Positions 35,666-44,667 of a stretch of DNA of 64,000 nucleotides are shown here, one piece after another. The stretch's first letter is position 1, and the number at the start of each line of letters is the position of its first letter. The notes under the pieces are model-generated. The model worked only from the letters and a program-made list of their open reading frames with translations. It had not been told where the DNA came from and did no database searches. The stretch is from Achromobacter pulmonis (GTDB lineage: Bacteria; Pseudomonadota; Gammaproteobacteria; Burkholderiales; Burkholderiaceae_B): the NCBI RefSeq assembly GCF_002885955.2, contig NZ_POQS01000001.1:1022866-1086865 (forward strand), given 5' to 3'. Both the position numbers and the translations under genes were made by a program.

Positions 35666-35988
35666 GTTGATTCCCTAAACTAAAACACGCATTGTTGATT
35701 TATATGACGCCAGGTGCTTGCCTCGCGTGTATGGCCGGGGTTAAACCACCGGCCAAGCCCTGCTGCGCTACGGCAAAACTTGGTGTACCTGTTGCCACTT
35801 CTGGGGGGTACTGCTTGGGGTACTACTCGGGTGTCGCCACCCAGGCCCAGGCGCCTCGCCTGAACCCTTTCCCCGAAAACGGACAAATCCAAAAGCCCAG
35901 ATCCGGGAAAGCCTTTGATTATATGGTGATTTCCCGCAATTTGTCGAGCCGGCGGGCGGGCGCGGCCGACGGGACCGGGCCGACACGA
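35666..35988 (-). promoter_or_regulatory. rpmI promoter and long 5' leader
   Basis: On the minus strand a -35 element TCGACA (35942-35947) is separated by 18 bases from a perfect -10 TATAAT (35918-35923). Transcription would start near 35911, giving a leader of about 245 bases. Within it, AGTACCCC occurs twice in close succession (near 35806-35825), and a GGCCGG/CCGGCC hairpin lies near 35740-35756. In other bacteria L20 represses rpmI-rplT by binding the leader; a similar site here is possible but not shown. Confidence 0.6.
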
Positions 35989-37518
35989 TCATACGCCGGT
36001 GCGCCGGTACTGCACGGCCTGGGCGACGTGGCCGGCGGCCAGCAGCGGCGCGCCCTCCAGGTCGGCGATGGTCCGGGCGACCCGCAGCGCCCGGTGCTGG
36101 GCGCGGGCCGAGCCGCCCAGCCGGCGCATGGCCTGCGCCAGCAGGGCCGCGGCCTCGGCGTCCATCCGGCAATGCGCGTCAAGTTCGGCGCCCGCCAGCG
36201 CGGCGTTGGGCTTGCCCTGGCGCTGCAGCTGGCGCTCGCGGCAGCGCACCACGCGCTCGCGCACCGGGCCGGACGGCTCGCCCGGCGGACCCGACAGCCA
36301 GTCGGGGTCGGAGGCCGGCAGGGCCACGTGCAGGTCGATGCGGTCCAGCAAGGGGCCGGAGATCTTGCCGACGTAGCGCGCCACCTGGTCCGGCGTGCAG
36401 ATGCAGGCCCGCGCCGAATGGCCGCGCCAGCCGCAGGGGCACGGGTTCATGGCGGCGACCAGCTGGAAGCGCGCCGGAAACTGCGCGGCATGCAGCGCCC
36501 GCGCGATGACCACCCTGCCCGCCTCCAGCGGCTCGCGCAGGGCCTCCAGCGTGCGCCGGCTGAATTCCGGCAGTTCGTCCAGGAACAGCACCCCGTGGTG
36601 CGCCAGGCTGATTTCGCCCGGGCGCGGCCGGCTGCCGCCGCCGACCAGCGCGGCCGCCGAGGCGCTGTGATGCGGCGCCCGGAACGGCGGCAGGCCCATC
36701 GGCGCGTCCGGCAGGCCGGCCAGGGCCGCCACGGCGGCCGCTTCCAGCGCCTCGGCGCGGGCCAGCGGCGGCAGCAGGCCGGGCAGGCGTGCGGCCAGCA
36801 TGCTCTTGCCCGCGCCCGGCGGACCGATCATCAGCAGGCTGTGGCCGCCCGCCGCCGCCACTTCCAGGGCCCGCCGCGCGCCCGGCTGGCCCCTCACGTC
36901 CGACAGGCATGGACCCGGCCCGGCGTCGGGCCAGGGACGGGCAATCGCGTCGGGCAGCCGGCACGCGCCGGCCGCATGCGCGGCCACGTCGGCCAGGCTG
37001 CGCGCCGACAGCACCCGCAGGCCGGGCACCCAGGCCGCCTCTTCGGCGCTGCCCGCGGGCAGGATGAGGCTGGCGCCGGGCGCTTCGCGCGCCACGCTAA
37101 GCGCGATGACCAGCGGCGCGGCCACCGGCACCAGCGCCCCCGTCAAGGACAGTTCGCCGGCCAGCACCAGATCGGCCAGCGCCGCCGGCGCGGGCGCGGG
37201 CCTGGCCTCGCCCTCGCCCGTGGCGGCGGCCAATTGGCCCGAAGCCAGCAGCAGCCCCAGGGCGATGGGCAAATCGAAGCGGCCGGATTCCTTGGGTATG
37301 TCGGCCGGCGAAAGATTGACGGTGATGCGTCCGGGCGGAAACTCGAATCCGCTGTTCAGGATGGCCGCGCGCACCCGTTCGCGGCTCTCGCGCACCTCGG
37401 TGTCGGGCAGGCCCACCACATTGAAGCTGGGCAGGCCCGGGCCAAGGTGGGTCTCCACGCGCACCGCGTGGGAATCCAGGCCGCACAGGGCCCGGCTGGC
37501 AAGCACCGCTAGCGTCAA
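35989..37518 (-). CDS. comM: ComM/YifB-family AAA+ ATPase (Mg-chelatase-like)
   Basis: This protein is 509 residues when started at a TTG at 37518, which has a GGAGG sequence at good distance and gives the family-typical N-terminus (L/M)TLAVLASRALCGLDS. The order is Lon-like domain (GLPSFNVVGLPDTEVRESRERVR), Walker A GPPGAGKSMLA, Walker B GVLFLDELPEF, zinc-type Cys cluster NPCPCGWRGH and the C-terminal Mg-chelatase domain. ComM is a hexameric branch-migration helicase that aids integration of DNA in natural transformation. It lies between rpmI and ubiK on the same strand. Confidence 0.9.
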   Translation of the reverse strand: MTLAVLASRALCGLDSHAVRVETHLGPGLPSFNVVGLPDTEVRESRERVRAAILNSGFEFPPGRITVNLSPADIPKESGRFDLPIALGLLLASGQLAAATGEGEARPAPAPAALADLVLAGELSLTGALVPVAAPLVIALSVAREAPGASLILPAGSAEEAAWVPGLRVLSARSLADVAAHAAGACRLPDAIARPWPDAGPGPCLSDVRGQPGARRALEVAAAGGHSLLMIGPPGAGKSMLAARLPGLLPPLARAEALEAAAVAALAGLPDAPMGLPPFRAPHHSASAAALVGGGSRPRPGEISLAHHGVLFLDELPEFSRRTLEALREPLEAGRVVIARALHAAQFPARFQLVAAMNPCPCGWRGHSARACICTPDQVARYVGKISGPLLDRIDLHVALPASDPDWLSGPPGEPSGPVRERVVRCRERQLQRQGKPNAALAGAELDAHCRMDAEAAALLAQAMRRLGGSARAQHRALRVARTIADLEGAPLLAAGHVAQAVQYRRTGV

Positions 37519-37659
37519 GGCGGCCTCCGGAAAGGGATGCAAACCGCCAGTATCGGCAAAGACCGCCGCGCCGTCGGCGCCGGCGCGACAAATCGGTCCC
37601 GCCGGGCGCCGATAAAAAAGGCCGCCCGAAGGCGGCCGCGGCATACGGCTGGCGCGGAA

Positions 37660-37911
37660 TTATTTTTCCAGCGCGGACAGGCGGGTTTCCAGCTGCTCCA
37701 CCTGCGCGGCCAGCTGGTCCACGCGGGCGCGGGTGCGGGCCAGCAGATCGGCCTGCACGTCGAATTCCTCGCGCGTCACCAGGTCCAGCTTGGAGAACGC
37801 CTGCGTCATCATCGCGCGCACGTTGCGCTCCACGTCCGCGGCCGGGCTGCGGGCGATCAGGTCGGAGAGATTCTTCTGGATGTCTTCCATCCACTGGGTG
37901 CGATTGTTCAT
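37660..37911 (-). CDS. ubiK: UbiK/YqiC-type accessory factor (BMFP family)
   Basis: This 83-residue protein has a helical N-terminal part (MNNRTQWMEDIQKNLSDLI) and a clear coiled coil at the end (ADLLARTRARVDQLAAQVEQLETRLSAL), the YqiC layout. In enterobacteria UbiK binds UbiJ and supports aerobic ubiquinone synthesis; homologues also promote membrane fusion in vitro. It lies upstream of comM on the same strand, a pairing seen in other proteobacteria. Confidence 0.85.
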   Translation of the reverse strand: MNNRTQWMEDIQKNLSDLIARSPAADVERNVRAMMTQAFSKLDLVTREEFDVQADLLARTRARVDQLAAQVEQLETRLSALEK

Positions 37912-37977
37912 GACGGCCTCACGATGTTCTTGATGACTCAAGTGTAATGCGTCGCCGCGCCGCGCTTTCCCGGGACG

Positions 37978-38110
37978 AAAAAAAAGGGCGGGCCGCATGC
38001 GGTGACCGCCCTTCAAAGCACAGGAGAAAACCGGGCTGCCATGGCGGCAACCCCCTACCAACATCGGTACCCGTCGGGCCGCGGCCTGCGGCCCGTGGCG
38101 TCTTCATGAC
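37978..38110 (-). ncRNA. Candidate small RNA with a strong terminator, upstream of ubiK
   Basis: At 37984-38013 a stem AAGGGCGG/CCGCCCTT with a self-complementary inner part (CCGCATGCGG) is followed on the minus strand by eight T, a strong Rho-independent terminator. No minus-strand gene ends here: upstream lies 550 bases without a convincing gene. Further hairpins (GGGCCGC/GCGGCCC near 38077-38095 and GCCGCCATGGC near 38039) precede the terminator. A short RNA made from the minus strand is the simplest explanation; the 5' end given is a guess. Confidence 0.4.
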
Positions 38111-38907
<797 letters not shown>

Positions 38908-38943
38908 ACGAACAAATAAATAAAGACTCAATGGAGCCTGAAA

Positions 38944-40182
38944 ATGGATAAAGCGGATATCTCCTGGTTGCTCGTCTCTACCCTGCTCGTATTGATGATG
39001 GCCGTACCCGGTCTGGCGATGTTCTATGGCGGCCTGGTGCGCAGCAAGAACGTGCTGTCGGTGCTGCTGCAAGTGTTGTGCACGTTCGTGCTGGGCCTGG
39101 TGCTGTGGTTCATCTATGGCTATTCGCTGGCCTTCACCGAGGGCAACGCCTTCTTCGGCGGGCTGTCGCGCGCCTTTTTCGCCGGCATCTTCAATCCGGC
39201 GGACGGCGCCTACGCCATGTCGAACACCCTGACGGAGCTGCTGTTCGCGTCGTTCCAGGCCACGTTCGCCGGCATCACCTGCGCGCTTATCGTCGGCAGC
39301 TTCGCCGAACGCGCGCGCTTTTCGGCAGTGCTGGTGTTCACCGTGATCTGGTTCACGTTCGCCTACGTGCCCATCGCCCACATGGTGTGGTTCGCGTCCG
39401 AGACGGCGCCCGGCCTGCTCAACGCCAAGGGCGCGCTGGACTTCGCCGGCGGCACCGTGGTGCACATCAACGCCGGCGTGGCCGGCCTGGTGGGCGCTTA
39501 TGTGGTGGGCAAGCGCGTGGGCTACGGCCGCGAAGCCATGCAGCCGCACAACCTGCCCATGACCTTCGTGGGCGCGGCCCTGCTGTGGGTGGGCTGGTTC
39601 GGCTTCAACGCCGGTTCCGCGCTGGCCGCCAACGAGAACGCCACGCTGGCCTTCTTCAACACCATGATCGCCACTGCGGGCGCCGTGCTAGCCTGGCTTT
39701 TCACGGAATGGGCCGTCAAGGGCAAGCCCTCGATGCTGGGCGCGGCCTCCGGCGCGGTCGCCGGCCTGGTCGGCATCACCCCGGGAGCCGGCCTGGTCGG
39801 CCCGGTGGGCGCGCTGGTCATCGGTGTGGTCGCCGGCGCGGTCTGCGTGTGGGGCGTGAACGGCCTGAAGCGCCTGCTGCGCGCCGACGACGCCCTGGAC
39901 GTGTTCGGCGTGCACGGCGTGGGCGGCATCGTCGGCGCCCTGCTGACCGGCGTGTTCAACGCCCAGGTCCTGGGCGGTCCCGGCCTGGCCGAGGCCGGCA
40001 TGATCGGCCATCAGCTGTGGGTCCAGCTCGAAGGCGTGCTGCTGACCGTGGTCTGGTCCGGCGTGGTGGCCTGGATCGCCTACAAGATCGCCAATGCCCT
40101 GTGCGGTATGCGCGTGCCGGAAGACCAGGAACGCGAGGGCCTGGACGTGACGAGCCACGGCGAATCGGCTTATCACTCTTAG
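38944..40182 (+). CDS. amtB: Ammonium transporter
   Basis: This is a 412-residue channel with 11 expected membrane helices. It starts within a helix (MDKADISWLLVSTLLVLMMAV), has MFYGGLVRSKN, the FAGGTVVHINAG segment with the first pore His, and VFGVHGVGGIVGALLTG with the second. The C-terminal tail (RVPEDQEREGLDVTSHGESAY) is the GlnK-binding region. It has no cleavable leader, unlike E. coli AmtB. It is co-transcribed with glnK. Confidence 0.95.
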   Translation: MDKADISWLLVSTLLVLMMAVPGLAMFYGGLVRSKNVLSVLLQVLCTFVLGLVLWFIYGYSLAFTEGNAFFGGLSRAFFAGIFNPADGAYAMSNTLTELLFASFQATFAGITCALIVGSFAERARFSAVLVFTVIWFTFAYVPIAHMVWFASETAPGLLNAKGALDFAGGTVVHINAGVAGLVGAYVVGKRVGYGREAMQPHNLPMTFVGAALLWVGWFGFNAGSALAANENATLAFFNTMIATAGAVLAWLFTEWAVKGKPSMLGAASGAVAGLVGITPGAGLVGPVGALVIGVVAGAVCVWGVNGLKRLLRADDALDVFGVHGVGGIVGALLTGVFNAQVLGGPGLAEAGMIGHQLWVQLEGVLLTVVWSGVVAWIAYKIANALCGMRVPEDQEREGLDVTSHGESAYHS

Positions 40183-40192
40183 GCCCACCCCC

Positions 40193-40273
40193 GAGGCGCC
40201 TTTGGCGCCTCCCCCTCAAGGGGGCGCCGCGCTTGGACCGGCAAAGCCGGATCCAAGGCGGCCCCGATCGGGG
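40193..40273 (+). repeat. Four-stem palindromic intergenic element
   Basis: Four inverted repeats follow each other: GAGGCGCC/GGCGCCTC (40193-40211), CCCC/GGGG (40212-40224), CTTGGA..CCGGC/GCCGG..TCCAAG (40232-40257) and CCCCGATCGGGG (40262-40273). Such blocks occur repeatedly between genes in Burkholderiales and are probably REP-like. This one follows amtB by 10 bases. Confidence 0.6.
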
Positions 40274-40297
40274 AGGCGGCGTCTCAGTCTGTCGAAA

Positions 40298-40332
40298 AAA
40301 AAAGCCCGGGGCTTGTGGCTCCGGGCTTTTTT
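40298..40332. terminator. Bidirectional Rho-independent terminator
   Basis: A 12-bp stem AAAAAAGCCCGG/CCGGGCTTTTTT (loop 11 bases) has A before and T after, so it serves both strands. It lies between the convergent amtB and ptsI genes. Confidence 0.85.
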
Positions 40333-40354
40333 GTCTGCGGCGGCTGGGCGCGGT

Positions 40355-42109
40355 TCAGCCGGGGCCCAGGGCGTCCAGGTCGACCGGGAGGGCGCGGTTG
40401 AGGGCGGCGGCCACCTTGACGCGCAGGGCGTTGGAGTGGGCGCGGCGCACTTCGCGTTTGACGTCCAGCAGCTGTTGCGGGTGCATGGAGAACTCGGTCA
40501 GGCCCAGCCCCAGCAGCAGGCGGGTCATGCGCGAATCGCCCGCCATTTCGCCGCACACCGCGACCGGCTTGCCGGCGCGTTCGCCGGCATTGATGGTGTG
40601 CGCGACCAGGCGCAGCACGGCCGGATGCAGCGGGTCGTACAGGCCGGCCACGTCGTGATCGCCGCGGTCGATCGCCAGCGTGTACTGGATCAGGTCGTTG
40701 GTGCCGATGGACAGGAAGTCCAGCGCCTGCGCGAAAGGCTCGATGGCAATGGCGATAGCGGGCACCTCGACCATGGCGCCCACATCCATGTGCGCCGCGT
40801 AGGGCTGGCCGCGGGCGTCGAGTTCGCGGCGCGCCGCTTCGATGGCCGCGCGGGTCGCCACGACCTCGTGCATATGGGCGATCATGGGTATCAGCAGACG
40901 CACCGGTCCGTGGGCCGAGGCACGCAGGATGGCGCGCAGCTGGGTCGCGAACATTTCCGGGCGCGCCAGGCAATAGCGGATGGCGCGCTGCCCCAGCGCG
41001 GGGTTGGTGGCCACGGTGGCCTCGCCGTCCAGCGTCTTGTCCGAGCCGATGTCCAGCGTCCGGATCGTGACCGGCCGCCCGGCCATCACCTTCACCACGG
41101 ACGAATACGCTTCGTACTGCTCTTCCTCGCCGGGCAGGTCGGGCCGCCCCATGAACAGGAACTCGCTGCGGAACAGGCCGATGCCGTGCGCGCCGGAGGC
41201 CAGCGCCAGCGCGGCCTCGTCCGGCAGTTCGATATTGGCGTGCAGCACGATGTCGATGCCGTCCAGCGTGATCGACGGTTCGTCGCGCAGCAGGCTGAGT
41301 TCGGCGCGCTCGTCCGCATAGGCGGACTGGCGGCGGCGGTATTCCTGCAGGATGCGGTCGGAGGGATTGACGATCACCGTGCCGGCCGCGCCGTCGATGA
41401 TCAGCATGTCGCCGTCGCGGACCAGCTCGCGCACGTTGCCCATCGCCACCACCGCGGGCACGCCCATGCTGCGCGCCACGATGGCGGTATGCGAGGTGGG
41501 CCCGCCCAGGTCGGTCACGAAGGCCGCGAAACGCCCGCCGCGCAGGCGCAGCATGTCGGCCGGCGAGATGTCGTGGGCCACGACCACCAGCGCGTCGTCG
41601 CCCCCCATGTGGGACATGTCGGGCAGGATCGCCGAGGAGCCCGCCAGCACGTGCAGCACGCGCTCGATGACCTGGCGCACGTCGGCCCCGCGCTCGCGCA
41701 GGTACTCGTCCTCCATGGCGTCGAACTGCTGCCCCAGGATCTGGCCCTGCGTGGTCAGCGCCCATTCGGCGTTGTAGTGGCGCTCGGCGATGAGGGCCAG
41801 CGTCTGCTCGGCCAGCAGCGGGTCGCCCAGCAGCAGGCTGTGCACGTTCAGCATGGCGCCCAGCTCGCGCGGCGCGTCGGCCGGCAAGGTCTCGGCCAGT
41901 TGCAGCAGTTCCTGCTGCGCCGAAGCCAGGGCGTCGGTCAGGCGCCGGCTTTCGGCGACCACGTCCTCGGGTGCGATGCGGTAGTGCGCGACTTCGAGCG
42001 CCGCCGCGCCCATGACGACGGCGCGCCCGATGGCATATCCCTTGGCGACGCCTTTGCCGTAAAGACACACGACGGGGCTGGCACAGCCAGCCCCGTCGTG
42101 TGTGTCCAT
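40355..42109 (-). CDS. ptsI: PTS enzyme I
   Basis: This phosphotransferase of about 584 residues passes phosphate from phosphoenolpyruvate to HPr. The active-site His is in GGPTSHTAIVARSMG, about residue 190; the PEP-binding domain has FLSIGTNDLIQYTLAIDRGDH and VAVCGEMAGD with the conserved Cys. The exact start is unclear: an ATG at 42109 (MDTHDGAGCASPVVC) lies right on a perfect inverted repeat, and a GTG inside it is another option. It lies downstream of ptsH and EIIA-Man. With no sugar-specific EIIB/EIIC here, it is probably a regulatory PTS. Confidence 0.92.
   Translation of the reverse strand: MDTHDGAGCASPVVCLYGKGVAKGYAIGRAVVMGAAALEVAHYRIAPEDVVAESRRLTDALASAQQELLQLAETLPADAPRELGAMLNVHSLLLGDPLLAEQTLALIAERHYNAEWALTTQGQILGQQFDAMEDEYLRERGADVRQVIERVLHVLAGSSAILPDMSHMGGDDALVVVAHDISPADMLRLRGGRFAAFVTDLGGPTSHTAIVARSMGVPAVVAMGNVRELVRDGDMLIIDGAAGTVIVNPSDRILQEYRRRQSAYADERAELSLLRDEPSITLDGIDIVLHANIELPDEAALALASGAHGIGLFRSEFLFMGRPDLPGEEEQYEAYSSVVKVMAGRPVTIRTLDIGSDKTLDGEATVATNPALGQRAIRYCLARPEMFATQLRAILRASAHGPVRLLIPMIAHMHEVVATRAAIEAARRELDARGQPYAAHMDVGAMVEVPAIAIAIEPFAQALDFLSIGTNDLIQYTLAIDRGDHDVAGLYDPLHPAVLRLVAHTINAGERAGKPVAVCGEMAGDSRMTRLLLGLGLTEFSMHPQQLLDVKREVRRAHSNALRVKVAAALNRALPVDLDALGPG
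42065..42103 (-). promoter_or_regulatory. Perfect 18-bp inverted repeat at the 5' end of ptsI
   Basis: ACACACGACGGGGCTGGC at 42065-42082 is exactly complementary to 42086-42103, leaving a three-base loop. In RNA from the minus strand this very stable hairpin would begin two codons after the ptsI ATG at 42109 and be followed by CUUUACGG. It could slow translation, act as an attenuator or protect an mRNA end. The T tract is too short for an ordinary terminator. Confidence 0.8.
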
Positions 42110-42167
42110 GAGGGTCGCAGACGTGCCGGCCCGAGCCGCGCTCAGGCCGGCGGATTCAGAAGAAGTT

Positions 42168-42437
42168 CTATTCCTGCTCACCGAATTTGCTATCGAACAG
42201 AGTTTCAATTTCGGCAAGGGCTTGCTCGGCATCGCTGCCCGAAGCCTCCAGCCGCACCGTCACGCCCAGCCCGGCAGCCAGCATCATGACGCCCATGATG
42301 CTCTTGGCGTTCACGCGCTGCGCGCCGCGCGAGATGAAGATCTCGCTTGAGAACTTGCTGGCCAGTTGCGTCAGCTTGGCGGCCGCGCGGGCGTGCAGGC
42401 CAAGTTTATTGCTGATGACGATGTCTGTATTAGGCAT
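42168..42437 (-). CDS. ptsH: PTS phosphocarrier protein HPr
   Basis: This is an 89-residue HPr. His15 is in NKLGLHARAA, and the Ser46 region is KSIMGV, conserved as in regulatory systems with HPr kinase. It passes phosphate from enzyme I to EIIA-Man encoded just upstream. It lies 58 bases upstream of ptsI. Confidence 0.95.
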   Translation of the reverse strand: MPNTDIVISNKLGLHARAAAKLTQLASKFSSEIFISRGAQRVNAKSIMGVMMLAAGLGVTVRLEASGSDAEQALAEIETLFDSKFGEQE

Positions 42438-42545
42438 AGGAAGAATTATGGCCGCGGCGGGAACCGCGGTAGGGATTGCAGCAAAACGTCGAACCGGATG
42501 TCAGCCGAAAATATCAGCCGACATGATAGGGCAAATTACCGCCCG

Positions 42546-42947
42546 TCAGTCTACACGCAAGACGCCCTGCACTCCGCCGGACAGGGCTTTTTCGCGGGTT
42601 TCGGCCAGGGGCAGGTTGCGGTAGGTCAGCGCCCGCAGCAGCATCGGGGTGTTCAGCCCCGCCAGCACGCAGCACTGGATGCCCTGCGCCTGCGCGTCGG
42701 CCACGGCCCGTTTGGCGATGTTCGCGGGCGTGGCGCCGATCAGGTCCGTCAGCACCAGCACCCCGCCCCCGTGCTCCTGTTCGAGGATGTCCTTGAGCAC
42801 GTCGGGCGCCAGATCGTCCGGCCGGTCCTCGGGCTGGATATCGTGGATGGCCAGCATGCCGTCGATGTCGCCCATGACGTGGCTGGCGCATTCGCGCATC
42901 GCCGCGCCCAGGGGCGCGTGCACGACGATGACAATACCCGTGGCCAT
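42546..42947 (-). CDS. PTS EIIA component, mannose family
   Basis: This is a 133-residue EIIA-Man-type domain. The phosphorylated His10 is in GIVIVVHAPLG; LVLTDLIGATPANIAKR is the family landmark. No EIIB, EIIC or EIID gene is close, so it probably acts as a regulatory phosphoacceptor for HPr in an incomplete PTS, as known in other beta-proteobacteria. It lies 14 bases after gshB and 108 before ptsH on the same strand. Confidence 0.9.
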   Translation of the reverse strand: MATGIVIVVHAPLGAAMRECASHVMGDIDGMLAIHDIQPEDRPDDLAPDVLKDILEQEHGGGVLVLTDLIGATPANIAKRAVADAQAQGIQCCVLAGLNTPMLLRALTYRNLPLAETREKALSGGVQGVLRVD

Positions 42948-42961
42948 GGCGGCGCCCCGGC

Positions 42962-43930
42962 TCAGGCCGCGGTCTTGCCCGCCACAGCCCGTTCCAGCGC
43001 CGTGACGAACATGCCCGCGACGTCGAATCCGGTCTGTTCCGCGATTTCGACAAAGCAGGTGGGGCTGGTGACGTTGACTTCGGTGACGTAATCGCCGATG
43101 ACGTCCAGGCCGACCAACAACAGGCCGCGCGCGGCCAACCTGGGCGCCACGGCCTCGGCGATTTCGCGGTCGCGCGGCGACAGCTCCTGCGCCACGCCGC
43201 GCCCGCCAGCCGCCAGGTTGCCGCGGGTTTCGCCGGCCAGCGGAATGCGGGCCAGCGAATATGGCACCGGCTCGCCGCCGATCAGCAGGATGCGCTTGTC
43301 GCCGTTGACGATCTCGGGAATGTAGCGCTGCGCCATGATGGTGCGCGCGCCGTCTTCGGTGAGGGTTTCCAGGATGGCGTTGAGGTTCGGGTCCTTGGGC
43401 TGGAGCCGGAACACGCCGGTGCCGCCCATGCCGTCCAGCGGCTTGACGATGACGTCCTGGTATTTGTCGTGGAAGGCTTTCAGGCGCGCCATGTTGCGGG
43501 TCACCAGCGTGGGCGCGGTGAACTCGCTGATTTCGGTGATCGCCAGCTTTTCCGGATGGTTGCGGATCGCGGCGCCGCCGTTGAACACCCGGGCGCCCTG
43601 CGCCTCGGCATATTCGAGCAGGTGGGTGGAATACACGTATTCCATGTCGAACGGCGGGTCCTTGCGCATGACGACCGCGCCGAAATCCGCCAGCGGCAGG
43701 TCCTGCGCCGCGGATTCGCGCCACCAGTCGTGGCCGTGCAGATCGGCGTCCGCGACCAGTTCGATGGGGGTGGTCACGGCCTTGACCGTGCCTTCCTCGA
43801 TGTAGAGGTCGCCCTGCATGGCCACGCTGAGCGTGTGGCCGCGCGCGACCAGGGCGCGCATCATGGCAACCGAGCTGTCCTTGTACGCCTTGAGCAGCGG
43901 CAAGGGATCCAAAACGAACAATACGTGCAT
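42962..43930 (-). CDS. gshB: Glutathione synthetase
   Basis: This 322-residue ATP-grasp ligase joins gamma-glutamylcysteine and glycine. It starts MHVLFVLDPLPLLKAYKDSS; the ATP-grasp motif VIVKPLDGMGGTGVFRL, QRYIPEIVNGDKRILLI and LDVIGDYVTEVNVTSPTC are diagnostic. It leads a gshB-EIIA-ptsH-ptsI run, an order conserved in many beta-proteobacteria. Confidence 0.95.
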   Translation of the reverse strand: MHVLFVLDPLPLLKAYKDSSVAMMRALVARGHTLSVAMQGDLYIEEGTVKAVTTPIELVADADLHGHDWWRESAAQDLPLADFGAVVMRKDPPFDMEYVYSTHLLEYAEAQGARVFNGGAAIRNHPEKLAITEISEFTAPTLVTRNMARLKAFHDKYQDVIVKPLDGMGGTGVFRLQPKDPNLNAILETLTEDGARTIMAQRYIPEIVNGDKRILLIGGEPVPYSLARIPLAGETRGNLAAGGRGVAQELSPRDREIAEAVAPRLAARGLLLVGLDVIGDYVTEVNVTSPTCFVEIAEQTGFDVAGMFVTALERAVAGKTAA

Positions 43931-43950
43931 CGCGACACCCTGAACGGACG

Positions 43951-43985
43951 CCGCCTTCCCTCGCGGGAAGGCGGCTTTCTTTTTG
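43951..43985 (+). terminator. Terminator-like inverted repeat between gshB and infC
   Basis: CCGCCTTCCC/GGGAAGGCGG with a TCGC loop (43951-43974) is followed on the plus strand by CTTTCTTTTTG. No plus-strand gene ends here, so it may block antisense transcription into infC, or simply structure the gshB leader. Its sense on the minus strand is not a terminator. Confidence 0.5.
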
Positions 43986-44014
43986 ACATCGTAGCGCAGA
44001 GCCGCCCAATAAGC

Positions 44015-44048
44015 GAACCCGCCGGTCCACGGCGCGGACGGCGGGTTC
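44015..44048 (-). terminator. Strong hairpin downstream of infC
   Basis: GAACCCGCCG/CGGCGGGTTC with an inner TCC/GGA forms a 13-bp interrupted stem 51 bases after the infC stop. It lacks a T tract on the minus strand, so it may be a processing or stabilising 3' structure rather than a Rho-independent terminator. Confidence 0.5.
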
Positions 44049-44098
44049 TACGGGCAACCGTGCTGAAGGCGATCCCGGCTAAGGGCGCCTCCCGGCGC

Positions 44099-44647
44099 TC
44101 AGGCCGATTCGGACTTGCCCGAGGGCGCGGCCTTCTTCTTGGGCGCCAGCACCATGACCATCTGACGGCCTTCGAGCTTGGGCATGGCTTCGACCTGGGC
44201 AAGTTCCAGCAGATCGTCGCGCACACGTTCGAGTACCCGCATGCCGAGTTCCTGGTGGGCCATTTCGCGGCCCCGGAAACGCAGCGTCACCTTGGCCTTG
44301 TCGCCTTCTTCGAGGAAGCGGCGCAGGTTGCGCAGCTTGACCTGGTAGTCGCCCTCGTCGGTGGCCGGACGGAATTTGACTTCCTTGACCTGGATGACCT
44401 TCTGCTTGGAACGGGCTTCAGCCTGGCGCTTCTGCTCCTGGTACTTGAACTTGCCGTAGTCCATCAAACGGCAGACCGGCGGCTCGGCGTTCGGCGCGAT
44501 TTCCACCAGATCCACGTCGCTTTGCTCGGAAAGACGGAACGCTTCGGCGATCTTGACGATGCCGAGCTGTTCTCCGTCCAGACCTATCAGGCGCACCTCG
44601 GGGACGCGGATTTCACCGTTGATGCGATTGGCTTTTTCAGTGGCGAT
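44099..44647 (-). CDS. infC: Translation initiation factor IF-3, ATC start
   Basis: This is a 182-residue factor starting at ATC (44647-44645): the frame reads (M)[21 protein letters not shown], an intact IF-3 N-terminus, with AGGAG eight bases upstream. There is no ATG, GTG or TTG in frame between the thrS stop and this codon; the first ATG-like option at 44596 would cut off 17 conserved residues. [17 protein letters not shown] and the C-terminal [16 protein letters not shown] domain are canonical. IF-3 discriminates against non-AUG starts and represses its own mRNA, which is why infC has a rare start. It lies 21 bases after thrS. Confidence 0.93.
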   Translation of the reverse strand: MATEKANRINGEIRVPEVRLIGLDGEQLGIVKIAEAFRLSEQSDVDLVEIAPNAEPPVCRLMDYGKFKYQEQKRQAEARSKQKVIQVKEVKFRPATDEGDYQVKLRNLRRFLEEGDKAKVTLRFRGREMAHQELGMRVLERVRDDLLELAQVEAMPKLEGRQMVMVLAPKKKAAPSGKSESA

Positions 44648-44667
44648 GTTGAAAGCTCCTAGAAATG

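Noticed and set aside
35700..35800. A tRNA-like stretch (GTAGCGCAG...GGTTTAA) in the rpmI leader
   Set aside because: It cannot be folded into a cloverleaf and lacks a T-loop; treated as part of the leader.
40202..42289. A 695-codon frame on the plus strand opposite ptsI
   Set aside because: It is antisense to enzyme I and has no recognisable sequence.
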